From the NCBI GenBank assembly GCA_963815445.1, contig CAWFGV010000011.1:310001-374000 (forward strand): a stretch of DNA of 64,000 nucleotides, given 5' to 3'. This stretch comes from JANLYC01 sp963815445 (GTDB lineage: Bacteria > Actinomycetota > Actinomycetes > Propionibacteriales > Nocardioidaceae). How positions within the stretch are numbered: position 1 is the first letter of the stretch; each line of letters begins with the position of its first letter. The notes under the pieces are model-generated. The model saw only the letters and a program-made list of their open reading frames with translations. It was not told the origin of the DNA and did no database searches. The position numbers and the translations under genes are program-made. Positions 33,368-41,860 of the stretch are shown here, piece after piece.

Positions 33368-33913
33368 TCAGCTGACCTGGATGGTGACGGCGTTGGAGGC
33401 CTTGCCCGCGCCGGAGTCGAACATGCGGAACCGGTTCGGTCCCTGCCGTCCCGTCTCGATGTACGTCGCGAACGTGCCACCCGACACACTTGCCGTGGTC
33501 GGGAAGTCGACCCAGGAGCTGCCTTCCCGGCGCTGGACCTGCAGCGTCGTACCCGGTGGTGCCTGGTAGGTGCCGGTCAGGTTGATGCGTTGGTAGGTCT
33601 TCGCCTGCGACGGTGCGGCCGAGAGACTGATGCCCTGGCGCTGCCGAGGCGTCGTGGGCGGGGTCGAACCGGTCGGAGCTGTCGGCCCGGTCGACTGCGT
33701 GGACCCGGTGGTGGGAGCGGAGCTCGTCCTGGTCGACTTCGTCGGGGTCGGGAAGGAGATCGAGGTGTCGGCCGGCGTGGTGGAGCCGATGCCGGCGACG
33801 TCGGCGGCCTTGATCGCGATCACGCCGATGATGCCGCCAACGAGTGCGGCCACGACCACGAGCACGCCCAGGCCGAACAGCAACTGCTTGCGCCAGTCGC
33901 TCTCGTCATCCAT
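33368..33913 (-). CDS. Membrane-anchored extracytoplasmic protein, unknown function
   Basis: 181 residues. A short cytoplasmic N-terminus (MDDESDWRKQ) is followed by one membrane helix (about 11-32), a Thr/Ser/Pro-rich linker (about 45-95) and a C-terminal domain of ~80 residues. That domain is rich in beta-strand (INLTGTYQAPPGTTLQVQR, WVDFPTTASVSGGTF, NRFRMFDSGAG), resembling a small Ig-like fold. It is probably displayed outside the cell. It converges on the wall hydrolase gene but is not in its operon. Function not known. Confidence 0.7.
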   Translation of the reverse strand: MDDESDWRKQLLFGLGVLVVVAALVGGIIGVIAIKAADVAGIGSTTPADTSISFPTPTKSTRTSSAPTTGSTQSTGPTAPTGSTPPTTPRQRQGISLSAAPSQAKTYQRINLTGTYQAPPGTTLQVQRREGSSWVDFPTTASVSGGTFATYIETGRQGPNRFRMFDSGAGKASNAVTIQVS

Positions 33914-34037
33914 CCGGGCACACCCTCGCTCTCGGTCGTCGTCTGCTTCTCATCGTGTCAGACGTGCAAAGCGCAGGCAGGGTTGCTCGGGGGGCGGTCT
34001 TCCGCGTCACGATCGGGTCACGGCCACGTCGATCCAC

Positions 34038-34535
34038 TCAGTCCACGTCGATCTCGACGGCGGCGGTCAGGGAGCGGAGCTCGGCGTACGTCGTACTGAA
34101 CACGGCATGGGAGTGCCCGGCAGCTGCCCACACGACGGGGTACGCCGCCAGCGCCTTGTCGAGATAGGTCGCCAGCGGTTCGGGATGCCCCAGCGGCGCC
34201 ACACCTCCGATCGTCTGGCCGGTGTGGTTACGCACGAAGTCCGGGGAGGCGCGGTCGAGCGAGACGACCCCGAGCGTGGTGGCCGTGAGCACGGGATCGA
34301 CCCGGTGAGCGCCGGAGGTGAGGATCAGCACGGGCGACCCGGCAGCGTCGAAGATCAGCGAGTTCGCGATGGCGCCGACCTCGCAGCCGAGCGCCTCAGC
34401 GGCCGCCTTGGCCGTCCGGACGCCGTCGTCGAACGTGTGCAGGGCACCGTTCCAGCCCCCGGCCCGGAGTCGGGAGACCACGTTGTCGATAGCGGGATGG
34501 ACGCGGCCCGGACCGCCAGAAGCCTTGTCTACCAT
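34038..34535 (-). CDS. YbaK/EbsC-family aminoacyl-tRNA deacylase
   Basis: 165 residues. The YbaK/ProX fold is recognisable by LGCEVGAIANSLIFDA, PVLILTSGAHRVDP, PDFVRNHTGQTIGGVAPLGHP and the Lys/Gly pattern around the active site. Family members hydrolyse mischarged Cys-tRNA-Pro or related species. The ATG at 34533-34535 has a TAGCCT box 7 nt upstream and no ribosome site, so a leaderless message is likely. It is divergent from the SOS mutagenesis operon. Confidence 0.84.
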   Translation of the reverse strand: MVDKASGGPGRVHPAIDNVVSRLRAGGWNGALHTFDDGVRTAKAAAEALGCEVGAIANSLIFDAAGSPVLILTSGAHRVDPVLTATTLGVVSLDRASPDFVRNHTGQTIGGVAPLGHPEPLATYLDKALAAYPVVWAAAGHSHAVFSTTYAELRSLTAAVEIDVD

Positions 34536-34542
34536 GCATTTC

Positions 34543-34548
34543 AGGCTA
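34543..34548 (-). promoter_or_regulatory. -10 box (TAGCCT) of the YbaK-family gene
   Basis: TAGCCT read leftward, ending 7 nt before the ATG. Confidence 0.5.
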
Positions 34549-34604
34549 GTCGAGCGGGCCTGTGGACGGCCACGGACCGTGGGTGCGAGCCAGGCCCCAC
34601 CCTC

Positions 34605-34633
34605 TTGACGGGAGAGCCCAGGGAAGGTTTACT
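34605..34633 (+). promoter_or_regulatory. Promoter of the SOS mutagenesis operon
   Basis: TTGACG (34605-34610) and TTTACT (34628-34633) with a 17-bp spacer. The predicted start site falls at about 34640, at the left edge of the LexA box, so LexA binding would block initiation. Confidence 0.55.
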
Positions 34634-34637
34634 GGAG

Positions 34638-34665
34638 ATCTGTTCGAACATGTGTTCGAACAGAT
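34638..34665. promoter_or_regulatory. LexA (SOS) operator
   Basis: Contains TCGAAC-ATGT-GTTCGA at 34644-34659, an exact match to the actinobacterial/Bacillus-type SOS consensus. The palindrome extends to two perfect 13-bp arms (34638-34650, 34653-34665) around a TG centre. It is the only such box seen in the window. Confidence 0.92.
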
Positions 34666-34749
34666 CGGATGGAGTTTCGCGGCCCGTCCGATGAGGCGGA
34701 TCGCCTCGGCGGGGACGGCTTCGACCCCTGTTCCCGCCGGGCGGCCGCC

Positions 34750-34797
34750 AGTCAGTGCCAGCAGTAGTGCCAGTCAGTTGTCAGTCAGTCAGTGTCA
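34750..34797. repeat. CAGT short tandem repeat in the operon leader
   Basis: The stretch is made of CAGT units, several in direct tandem (CAGTCAG near 34750, GTCAGTCAGTCAGTG near 34782), interrupted by GCCAG. It lies in the presumed 5' untranslated region between the LexA box and the DUF6504 start. Confidence 0.6.
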
Positions 34798-34836
34798 TGG
34801 GCTCGGTTCTCTCTTCGTGGTGGAGGCTTCACGAGC

Positions 34837-35289
34837 ATGCGCAGATACGACGAGCTCATCGAGGTCCGGCGCGGTCTCGTTGCGGGTCAGGAAGCGCCGG
34901 AGCAGTTCATCTGGCGAGACCGGCTGTGGGTGGTCCGCGATGTCGTCTCGCACTGGATCGAGACCGGGGCCTGGTGGGACCAGGCCGGGATCGCGGCCCT
35001 CCTCGGGGTAGGGACCGACGTGTCCGGGGAGCCCGGGGCCGAGCCAGGGGGTGGGGGAGTGACAGCCGTCCCGCTCGGTGCCGACCTGTTGGCCGAGTCC
35101 GAGCGATGGCGGGTCGAGGCCATGGTCGGGCGGCGGAGCCGCGCACACCGGCTCGACCGGCCGGCTGACTCCGGGTCTGGCCGACGTCGGCCGGCGGGGG
35201 ACACCGACCTTGACCCGGGATACGGCGTCTTCGACCTGGCCTTCGACTGGGCCGACGCCCGGTGGCGGCTCCTCGGCTGCGCGGACTAG
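34837..35289 (+). CDS. DUF6504 family protein of the mutagenesis cassette
   Basis: 150 residues from ATG 34837, with GGAGG 10 bases upstream. The N-terminal RRYDELIEVRRG, IWRDRLWVVRDVVSHWIETGAWW and C-terminal YGVFDLAFDWADARWRLLGCAD fit DUF6504, small proteins usually encoded next to dnaE2 or Y-family polymerases. The region between (about 70-125) is low-complexity and probably disordered. First gene after the LexA box, 12 bp before dnaE2, so damage-inducible. Biochemical role unknown. Confidence 0.82.
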   Translation: MRRYDELIEVRRGLVAGQEAPEQFIWRDRLWVVRDVVSHWIETGAWWDQAGIAALLGVGTDVSGEPGAEPGGGGVTAVPLGADLLAESERWRVEAMVGRRSRAHRLDRPADSGSGRRRPAGDTDLDPGYGVFDLAFDWADARWRLLGCAD

Positions 35290-35301
35290 GCCGGCGTCGG
35301 C

Positions 35302-38300
35302 ATGGACCCGTTCGTCCACCTGCACGTGGCGTCCGGCTACTCGCTCAAGTACGGCGCTTCCCACCCCCGCAGCCTGGTCGAGCGGGCGGTCGAGGCGCAG
35401 ATGGACACGATGGCGCTCACCGATCGTGACGGTGTCTATGGCGCCATCCGGTTCGCCAAGGCCTGCATGAGTGCAGGAGTCCGACCGATCCTGGGCGTCG
35501 ACCTGGCGATCGAGCCCTCCGGTGTCGTCGGGCCGAGTGCGCCCGTGCTCGACCGCCAGCGGATCCCGATCCCGTCGGTGGCGCTGCCGGCTCGGTCGAG
35601 CCGCTCCGGCGGGATCGACACCCGCCGTGCCGGTCGTTCCCGGATGTCTCCGGCCCGTGGCGGCAGCTACCAGGAGGGGTTGGCTCCGCGGATCACCGTG
35701 CTCGCCGGCAACAAGGCAGGCTGGGCAGCACTGTGCCGACTCGTCTCGGCTACCCATCTGCGTGGTGAGCGTGGTGTGCCGGTGACGACCCAGCAGCTCG
35801 TCGCCGAGCACCTGCGCGGAGCCGGCAACCAGTCCGGTGAGGAGCCCGACCTGATCGTCCTGCTCGGGCCGGCCTCCGAGCTCGGCTGGGCAGCAACCCT
35901 GCGCCGCGACGACCTCGCCCGGGCCGTGCTGCGCTCGTGGCAGCAGGTGACTGAGCCGACCCGGCTGCTCGTCGAGGTCGTCTCCCACCGGATCCCCGGG
36001 TCCGGTCCGGGATCGAGCCCGCACGCGGCCCGGATGGCGGCGCTGGCCGCGTCCACCGGCCTCGGCGTCGAGAGTGTCGTCCTCACCAATGCCGTCCGCT
36101 ACGCCGACCGCAGCGACGCCCCGGTGGTCGACGTGCTCGACGCCGTACGCCGACTGGTCCCTCTCGACGTCCGGCACGTCGACCGGGCCAACGCCGAGGG
36201 TTTCCTCAAGACCGGCAAGCAGATGGCCGACATCGCCGACGAGATCTGTCGGCTGGCCGGGTTCGACCAGCGCGAGGCCGACCGGATGGTCGCCCGCACC
36301 CGCACGGTCGCCGACCGGCTCGCTCTCGATCCGCGGGCCGACCTCGGCCTTGGCGAGGTGCACTTCCCTGATGGCCTGCTTGCAGCGACGGAGTCGCGCA
36401 AGCAGGCTCAACAAACCACCTGGTCTCCTGGGATCTCGACCAGCTCGGTCGCCGCGACGCCGGGAGACGCGGCGCTCCGGGCTCGGTGCGAGGCAGGGAT
36501 CGGACGCCGCTACTCACCCGACCAGCACGCTGCCGTCGAGAAGCGTCTTGCCGACGAGCTCGATGTCATCGCCCAGCTCGGTTACGCGTCGTACTTCCTC
36601 ACGGTCGCCGACGTCGTCGACCTGATCCGCGACATGGACGTCCGTGCTGCCGCCCGGGGGTCCGGAGCGGGCAGCCTCGTCAACTACCTGCTCGGCGTCT
36701 CGGGGGTCGATCCGCTTCGTTACGGCCTGCTGATGGAGCGGTTCCTGTCACCACTGCGGCAGGCCCTGCCCGACATCGACGTCGATGTCGAGTCCGCCCG
36801 CCGGACCGAGGTCTACGAGCGGATCCTCGACCGTTACACCGGCAACCGTTGCGCCTGCGTCTCGATGATGGACACCTACCGGGTCCGGCACGCGATCCGT
36901 GATGTCGGCTCCGCGCTCGGGATGCCGCTCGGTGAGATCGACTCGATCGCCAAGGCGTTCCCGCACATTCGCGCCAAGGACGCCCGTACGGCGCTGCGCG
37001 AACTGCCCGAGCTACGCGCATCCGGTTTGGGTGAGGAGCGGCTCGACGTGCTGTTCCGGCTCGTCGAAAAGCTCGACGGGTTGCCCCGGCACATCGCCGT
37101 CCACCCCTGCGGTGTGCTGTTGTCCGATGCCACCTTGCTGGACCGCACGCCGGTCGAGGCCAGCTACCTCGGGTTCCCGATGAGTCAGTTCGACAAGGAC
37201 GACGTCGAGGATCTCGGCTTGCTCAAGCTCGACGTGCTCGGCATCCGGATGCAGTCGGCGATGGCGCATGCCACCGACGAGATCCGGCGTGTCGACGGTC
37301 TCGACATCGACATCGACGACGAGGCGCAGGTATCCCGCGACGACCCGGCGACGTACACCCTCATCCAGAGCACCAGGACGCTCGGGATGTTCCAGATCGA
37401 GTCGCCCGGGCAGCGTGAGCTGGTCGGCAAGTTCGCGCCCGAGACGTTCGACGACATCATCATCGACATCTCGCTGTTCCGGCCGGGTCCGGTCAAGAGC
37501 GACATGGTGGTGCCGTTCCTGCGGGCGCGGCAGGGCTGGAGCATGCCGGAGTACCTCCATCCCGACCTCGAGCCGGTCCTGGGCCAGACCGGCGGCGTCG
37601 TCGTCTTCCACGAGCAGGTGATCGAGATGATCGCCGTCCTCACCGGATGCACGCTGGCCGAGGCCGACGAAGCCCGCCGTGCGCTCGGTGACCACGAGGG
37701 CAAGCACGAGACCAAGACCTGGTTCTTTCCCCGTGCGCTCGGCCGCGGCTACCCGCTGTTCGTCGTGCAGCGATGCTGGGCGGTGCTCGAGGCGTTCGCG
37801 TCGTTCGGGTTCTGCAAGGCCCATGCGGCGGCGTTCGCGCTGCCGACGTTCCAGTCCGCCTGGCTCAAGGCCCACCATCCGGCGGCGTTCCTCGCGGGGG
37901 TGCTGACCCATGACCCGGGCATGTACCCCAAGCGGCTCATCCTCGACGACGCCCGCCAGTTCGGCATCGAGGTGCTGCCCCTCGACGTCAACACCTCCGA
38001 CGACGTCTACCGCGTCGAAAAGCTCGAGGTCGACCACCCCGACCTCCCCGCGAATTGCGGGAAAGTGCAGAGCGACACGCCGTCGGGAGGCTGCACCTTC
38101 CCGCAATTCCGGGCCGAGGATCTCGGGCGGGGCTACGGCATCCGGCTGAGTCTTGCGGAGGTCAAGGGGATCAGCGATGCGGAGGTGGCCCGGATCATCG
38201 CGGCCCGGCCCTACCGGTCGTTCACCGACCTGTGGCAACGCGCCCGCCCGTCCCGCCCGATCGCCGAACGTCTGGTGCTGGCCGGTGCCCTCGACACGCT

Positions 38301-39369
38301 CTACAGCATCGGGTCGCCGGTGTCCGTACGCCGCCGGGGCACCGTGACTCGACGCGACCTGCTGCTGCAGGTGGCCGAGCTCGACCGTTGGAGCCGCGCG
38401 ACCGACAAGGCCGTCCGGGCGGCGTCATCACGGTCCCGTCCATCCCCGCAATTGCGGGAAGGTGCAGGCCGACACGCCGGTCACGACCTGAACTTTCCCG
38501 CCATTGCGGGGGGAGAGGACCCGCGTCTCCTGGCGGCCGCACAGTCACAGGCGTCGCTTCCGGCCGAGCCGGTGACCGCGGTCCAGCTCACCCTCGACCT
38601 CGACGACACTCCAGCGATCACCGAGGCGTCCGGCCTTCCCGAGATGTCGGGGGCCGAACGCGTCCGCGCCGAGCTCGAGATCCTCGGTCTCGACGTGAGC
38701 AGCCACGTCGTGGAGTTCTACGCCCCGATGCTGCGTGAGCTCGGCGTCACCTGGTCCCGTGACCTGCTGCACCGGCGGAGCCGCTCCGAGCTGCTCGTCG
38801 CCGGGGTCAAGGTCGCGACCCAGACCCCACCCATCCGGTCCGGCCGGCGGGTGGTGTTCCTGACCCTCGACGACAGCACCGGTCCGGTCGACGCGACCTT
38901 CTTCGAAGACGCGCAAGGCCCGTATGCCGCCACCTTGTTCCACTCCTGGTTGCTCGTGGTCCGAGGCGAGCTGCGGCGTACCGGCCCCAAGGGGGTCTCG
39001 CTGCGGGCCACCGGGTGCTGGGAGCTGACCACGATGCACGAGGCCTGGAAGCACGGCGGGGTCGAGGCGGTGCACGATCTCATGGCCGAGCTGCCGCTCG
39101 GGTTCACCGGTGAGCAGGCGGTGCAGGGCGCTGCGGAGAGCCGGTCGTCCCGGCCGGTGATGTCCGCGCCACCGCGCTTCGACGGTCCGGACACCGCCAA
39201 CCCGTCCGATGAGCCGGAGCCGAAGGCCGGTGGCATGGGCCGACGCCGCGTGCTGGTGCATGCCAGCGGGTTCAAGCAGTCGCCGTATGCCGATATCCGT
39301 CCAGCCGGTGACGACACCAAGCACATCCCACGCAAGCTCTGGCACCGTTCACCGGGAAGTGCCGGATGA
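35302..39369 (+). CDS. dnaE2: Error-prone DNA polymerase DnaE2
   Basis: 1355 residues, longer than the ~1050-1200 usual for DnaE2. PHP domain at the N-terminus (FVHLHVASGYSLKYGASHP). Polymerase catalytic region with AARGSGAGSLVNYLLG and PDIDVDVESARR (Asp491, Asp493), third acidic site near residue 643 (LLKLDVLGIRMQSA). A helix-hairpin and OB-fold C-terminal region follow. Extra length comes partly from a linker around residues 70-130 and from two inverted-repeat elements read in frame at about residues 916-938 and 1048-1070. Translesion synthesis by DnaE2 causes SOS mutagenesis. Lies in the LexA-controlled operon. Confidence 0.92.
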   Translation: MDPFVHLHVASGYSLKYGASHPRSLVERAVEAQMDTMALTDRDGVYGAIRFAKACMSAGVRPILGVDLAIEPSGVVGPSAPVLDRQRIPIPSVALPARSSRSGGIDTRRAGRSRMSPARGGSYQEGLAPRITVLAGNKAGWAALCRLVSATHLRGERGVPVTTQQLVAEHLRGAGNQSGEEPDLIVLLGPASELGWAATLRRDDLARAVLRSWQQVTEPTRLLVEVVSHRIPGSGPGSSPHAARMAALAASTGLGVESVVLTNAVRYADRSDAPVVDVLDAVRRLVPLDVRHVDRANAEGFLKTGKQMADIADEICRLAGFDQREADRMVARTRTVADRLALDPRADLGLGEVHFPDGLLAATESRKQAQQTTWSPGISTSSVAATPGDAALRARCEAGIGRRYSPDQHAAVEKRLADELDVIAQLGYASYFLTVADVVDLIRDMDVRAAARGSGAGSLVNYLLGVSGVDPLRYGLLMERFLSPLRQALPDIDVDVESARRTEVYERILDRYTGNRCACVSMMDTYRVRHAIRDVGSALGMPLGEIDSIAKAFPHIRAKDARTALRELPELRASGLGEERLDVLFRLVEKLDGLPRHIAVHPCGVLLSDATLLDRTPVEASYLGFPMSQFDKDDVEDLGLLKLDVLGIRMQSAMAHATDEIRRVDGLDIDIDDEAQVSRDDPATYTLIQSTRTLGMFQIESPGQRELVGKFAPETFDDIIIDISLFRPGPVKSDMVVPFLRARQGWSMPEYLHPDLEPVLGQTGGVVVFHEQVIEMIAVLTGCTLAEADEARRALGDHEGKHETKTWFFPRALGRGYPLFVVQRCWAVLEAFASFGFCKAHAAAFALPTFQSAWLKAHHPAAFLAGVLTHDPGMYPKRLILDDARQFGIEVLPLDVNTSDDVYRVEKLEVDHPDLPANCGKVQSDTPSGGCTFPQFRAEDLGRGYGIRLSLAEVKGISDAEVARIIAARPYRSFTDLWQRARPSRPIAERLVLAGALDTLYSIGSPVSVRRRGTVTRRDLLLQVAELDRWSRATDKAVRAASSRSRPSPQLREGAGRHAGHDLNFPAIAGGEDPRLLAAAQSQASLPAEPVTAVQLTLDLDDTPAITEASGLPEMSGAERVRAELEILGLDVSSHVVEFYAPMLRELGVTWSRDLLHRRSRSELLVAGVKVATQTPPIRSGRRVVFLTLDDSTGPVDATFFEDAQGPYAATLFHSWLLVVRGELRRTGPKGVSLRATGCWELTTMHEAWKHGGVEAVHDLMAELPLGFTGEQAVQGAAESRSSRPVMSAPPRFDGPDTANPSDEPEPKAGGMGRRRVLVHASGFKQSPYADIRPAGDDTKHIPRKLWHRSPGSAG
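38047..38113. repeat. Inverted-repeat element, copy B, inside dnaE2
   Basis: Left arm 38047-38069 (CCCGCGAATTGCGGGAAA then GTGCA), 22-bp spacer with the core GCGACACGCCG, right arm 38092-38113 (TGCACCTTCCCGCAATTC then CGGG, one base shorter than copy A). The core runs opposite to copy A, so it is in inverse orientation. It is translated as ...PANCGKVQSD...TFPQF... Confidence 0.88.
38444..38511. repeat. Inverted-repeat element, copy C, inside dnaE2
   Basis: Left arm 38444-38466 (CCCCGCAATTGCGGGAA then GGTGCA), 22-bp spacer with CCGACACGCCG, right arm 38489-38511 (AACTTTCCCGCCATTGCGGGG). Same 23-22-23 layout as copies A and B but read in another frame (PQLREGA... NFPAIAGG). Confidence 0.85.
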
Positions 39370-39384
39370 CCCCCCGCCCGCCTA

Positions 39385-39451
39385 CCGAACACCTCCGGGC
39401 CACCGTTTTGGCCTCCGATCCGTATCGAAACGGTGGACCGCGGGTGTTCGG
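39385..39451. repeat. Nested inverted repeat between dnaE2 and the methyltransferase
   Basis: Outer arms CCGAACACC (39385-39393) and GGTGTTCGG (39443-39451), inner arms CCACCGTTT (39400-39408) and AAACGGTGG (39428-39436), both perfect. It may act as a terminator for dnaE2 or be another type of short palindromic element. Arms differ from the CCCGCGAATTG family. Confidence 0.7.
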
Positions 39452-39480
39452 TGGGATCCCGTATGCCGAAGCGCCGCCGC

Positions 39481-39486
39481 TAGGGT
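39481..39486 (+). promoter_or_regulatory. -10 box (TAGGGT) of the methyltransferase gene
   Basis: TAGGGT 34 bp before the GTG at 39521, with ribosome site AAGGAG at 39508-39513 between; a leadered message independent of dnaE2 is likely. Confidence 0.45.
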
Positions 39487-39520
39487 TGTCGCACTCGCCG
39501 GTCGCTGAAGGAGAACACTC

Positions 39521-40297
39521 GTGGTCGAACGCCGAAGCGCGATCCGGGCCGCTGTCATCTGGGACACGCTGCGCCGAGTCCTTCAGTCCCGTCAGGACGC
39601 CGTCCGCGCGGTCGACGCCGACCGGCCCCTCGAAGTGGTCGATCTCGGCGGCGGTACCGGAGGGCTGGCCGTCCAGATCGCTGAGCTCGGTCATCACGTT
39701 CTCGTGGTCGACCCCAGCCCGGACGCGCTGGCCTCACTCGAACGGCGCGCGGCGGAGGCCGAGGTCGGTGCCGCGGTCCGCGGTGTCCTCGGTGATGCCG
39801 CCACCCTCCTCGACGTGGTTGCGGCCGGTTCCGCCGACGTGGTGGTCTGCCACGGGGTCCTCGAAGTGGTCGATGTGCCCGCCCAGGCGTTGCATGCCGC
39901 AGCTTCGGCCCTGTCCTCCGGAGGCGCTCTCAGCCTGCTGGCGGCGCAGCGTTCGGGTGCGGTCTTCGCGCGGGCGGTCAGTGGACAGGTCACCGAGGCC
40001 CGGACCCTGCTCGCCGACCCTGACGGACGGTGGGGACCTGCCGATCCCATGCCACGACGGTTCACTCGAGACCAGCTCGCCGGCCTGCTCGGTGCTGCTG
40101 GGCTCACCGTGGCCGAGGTACGCGGGGTGCGGGTGTTCACCGACCACCTCAGCAGCGCAGGCGTCGAGTCGGAGCGGTTCGGCCACGGTGCTGACGAGGC
40201 AGCCGAGGCCTGGCGCGCGTTGGAGGCCGAGGTCGCCACACATCCGGATTTCCTGGCCATCGCCACCCAGCTGCACCTGCTCGCCACCAAACCCTGA
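39521..40297 (+). CDS. SAM-dependent class I methyltransferase
   Basis: 258 residues from GTG 39521, preceded by AAGGAG. SAM-binding motif I VVDLGGGTGGLAVQIAELG (about residues 34-52), motif II HVLVVDPSPDAL, and motif IV VVCHGVLEVVDVPAQALH. The pattern resembles ubiquinone/menaquinone-type methyltransferases and CmoA-like enzymes. In several actinobacteria a methyltransferase sits between dnaE2 and dinB-type genes; target unknown here. It may be read from its own promoter. Confidence 0.82.
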   Translation: MVERRSAIRAAVIWDTLRRVLQSRQDAVRAVDADRPLEVVDLGGGTGGLAVQIAELGHHVLVVDPSPDALASLERRAAEAEVGAAVRGVLGDAATLLDVVAAGSADVVVCHGVLEVVDVPAQALHAAASALSSGGALSLLAAQRSGAVFARAVSGQVTEARTLLADPDGRWGPADPMPRRFTRDQLAGLLGAAGLTVAEVRGVRVFTDHLSSAGVESERFGHGADEAAEAWRALEAEVATHPDFLAIATQLHLLATKP

Positions 40298-40360
40298 CCG
40301 GAAGCTCCGTCAGCGGTCGGACCTCGTGATCTCGACAAGCGCGGTCACCGAGGGGCGACC

Positions 40361-41605
40361 GTGACGAGACTGCCGCCTCCGGACCGGTCCGGAGCCTGTT
40401 TCGAGGCGGCCGCCCGACCCGACGACACGGACTGCACGATCATCCACGTCGACATGGATGCCTTCTACGCCGCGGTCGCGATCCGAGATCGTCCCGAGCT
40501 GCACGACCGGGCGGTCATCGTCGGCGGCGGAAACCGGGGTGTGGTGCTGTCCGCGACCTACCCCGCCCGCGAGTACGGCGTCCACTCGGCCATGCCGATG
40601 ACCCGCGCCCGACGGCTGTGCCCGCAGGCGTTGGTGGTCATGCCCGACTTCGACGAGGTCAGCCAGGTGTCCTCCGCGGTGATGGAGACGTTCCGCAGCG
40701 TCACTCCGAAGGTCGAGCCGTTGTCGATGGACGAGGCCTTCCTTGACGTCTCCGGGTCGCTGCGCCGTTTCTCCTCCTCCACCGAGATCGGGGAGTACCT
40801 GCGCGCCAAGATCTACGACGAGCAGCGCATCACCTGCTCGGTCGGGATCGCCTCGACCACCCAGCTGGCCAAGCTGGCCTCGCGTCGGGCGAAGCCTGAC
40901 GGCCTGGTCGTCGTACCACGTGACGAGGTGGTGCCGTTCCTGCATCCCCTCGGTGTCGAGGAGCTGTGGGGCGTGGGGGAGAAGACCGCTGGACAGCTCC
41001 ACCAGCTCGGGCTGCGCACCGTCGGCGATCTGGCCCATACCCCCGTCGGTGTGCTTCGGCGCGCGATGGGGCCCGCGGGCGTCCGGTTGCACGCGATGGC
41101 CTGGGGAGGTGATGACCGGCAGGTGGTGGCCCGGCGCGGGCCGGATGAACCCGAACGCAGCATCGGCCACGACGAGACGTTCCATCGCGACACCGACGAC
41201 GCCACGGTCATCTTGCGCGAGCTGCTCCGGCTGTCGACCAAGGCAGCATCGCGGATGCGCTCCGCGCAGGTGGCGGGTCGGACCATCACGCTCAAGGTGC
41301 GCTTCTCCGACTTCACCACGATCACCCGGTCGCGCACGCTACGGGACCACACGAACCTGACACCGGAGATCTACGCCACGGCGGCCGACCTGTTCACCGG
41401 CCTCGGGCTCGAGCGGGCCCGGATCCGACTCGTCGGTGTCCGGGTCGAGGGACTCGTCGATGCCGCCCGCGCCACCCGTCAGCTGGTGCTGGGGGAGCGG
41501 CCCTACGGCTGGGAACAGGCCGAGCAGGCTGTCGACCGGGCGGTCGGGAAGTTCGGGACCCAGGCCGTGCGCCCGGCGACGCTGCTCAGGTCATCCAGAC
41601 CATGA
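40361..41605 (+). CDS. dinB: Y-family DNA polymerase IV (DinB)
   Basis: 414 residues. Catalytic residues intact: HVDMDAFYAAVAI (Asp near 30) and SMDEAFLDVSG (Asp-Glu near 125). Also AMPMTRARRLCPQ, SVGIASTTQLAKLAS, a helix-hairpin-helix with LWGVGEKTAGQLHQLGLRT, and a little-finger domain (GRTITLKVRFSDFTTITRSRTL). The C-terminus (TQAVRPATLLRSSRP) shows no obvious QLxLF-type clamp-binding motif. It is an active-looking translesion polymerase, not the catalytically dead ImuB. Start region: 20 extra residues precede the usual DinB start. Confidence 0.9.
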   Translation: MTRLPPPDRSGACFEAAARPDDTDCTIIHVDMDAFYAAVAIRDRPELHDRAVIVGGGNRGVVLSATYPAREYGVHSAMPMTRARRLCPQALVVMPDFDEVSQVSSAVMETFRSVTPKVEPLSMDEAFLDVSGSLRRFSSSTEIGEYLRAKIYDEQRITCSVGIASTTQLAKLASRRAKPDGLVVVPRDEVVPFLHPLGVEELWGVGEKTAGQLHQLGLRTVGDLAHTPVGVLRRAMGPAGVRLHAMAWGGDDRQVVARRGPDEPERSIGHDETFHRDTDDATVILRELLRLSTKAASRMRSAQVAGRTITLKVRFSDFTTITRSRTLRDHTNLTPEIYATAADLFTGLGLERARIRLVGVRVEGLVDAARATRQLVLGERPYGWEQAEQAVDRAVGKFGTQAVRPATLLRSSRP

Positions 41606-41612
41606 GCGCAGG

Positions 41613-41860
41613 CGCTTGTGGATTGAGCGTGCGCCTGCCGGCGGCTTGCGCCTGGGTGGTTTGGCGCGGCGTCGGAGCAAGCTCCGCCGCTCGCTTGTGG
41701 ATTGAGCGTGCGCCTGCCGGCGGCTTGCGCCTGGGTGGTTTGAGCGCGGCGTCGGAGCAAGCTCCGCCGCTCGCTTGTGGATTGAGCGTGCGCCTGCCGG
41801 CGGCTTGCGCCTGGGTGGTTTGGCGCGGCGTCGGAGCAAGCTCCGCCGCTCGCTTGTGGA
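41613..41860. repeat. 79-80 bp tandem repeat, three full copies plus a partial fourth
   Basis: Units begin CGCTTGTGGATTGAGCG at 41613, 41692, 41772 and 41851 (lengths 79, 80, 79 bp). The second differs by one inserted base (TTTGAGCG versus TTTGGCG). Each holds GCCTGCCGGCGGC and a CGGAGC-AA-GCTCCG hairpin. The fourth copy runs into the terminator palindrome at 41860-41910. Confidence 0.92.

Noticed and set aside
41613..41860. CRISPR-like array
   Set aside because: The units are contiguous without unique spacers and no cas genes are near; it is a tandem duplication.
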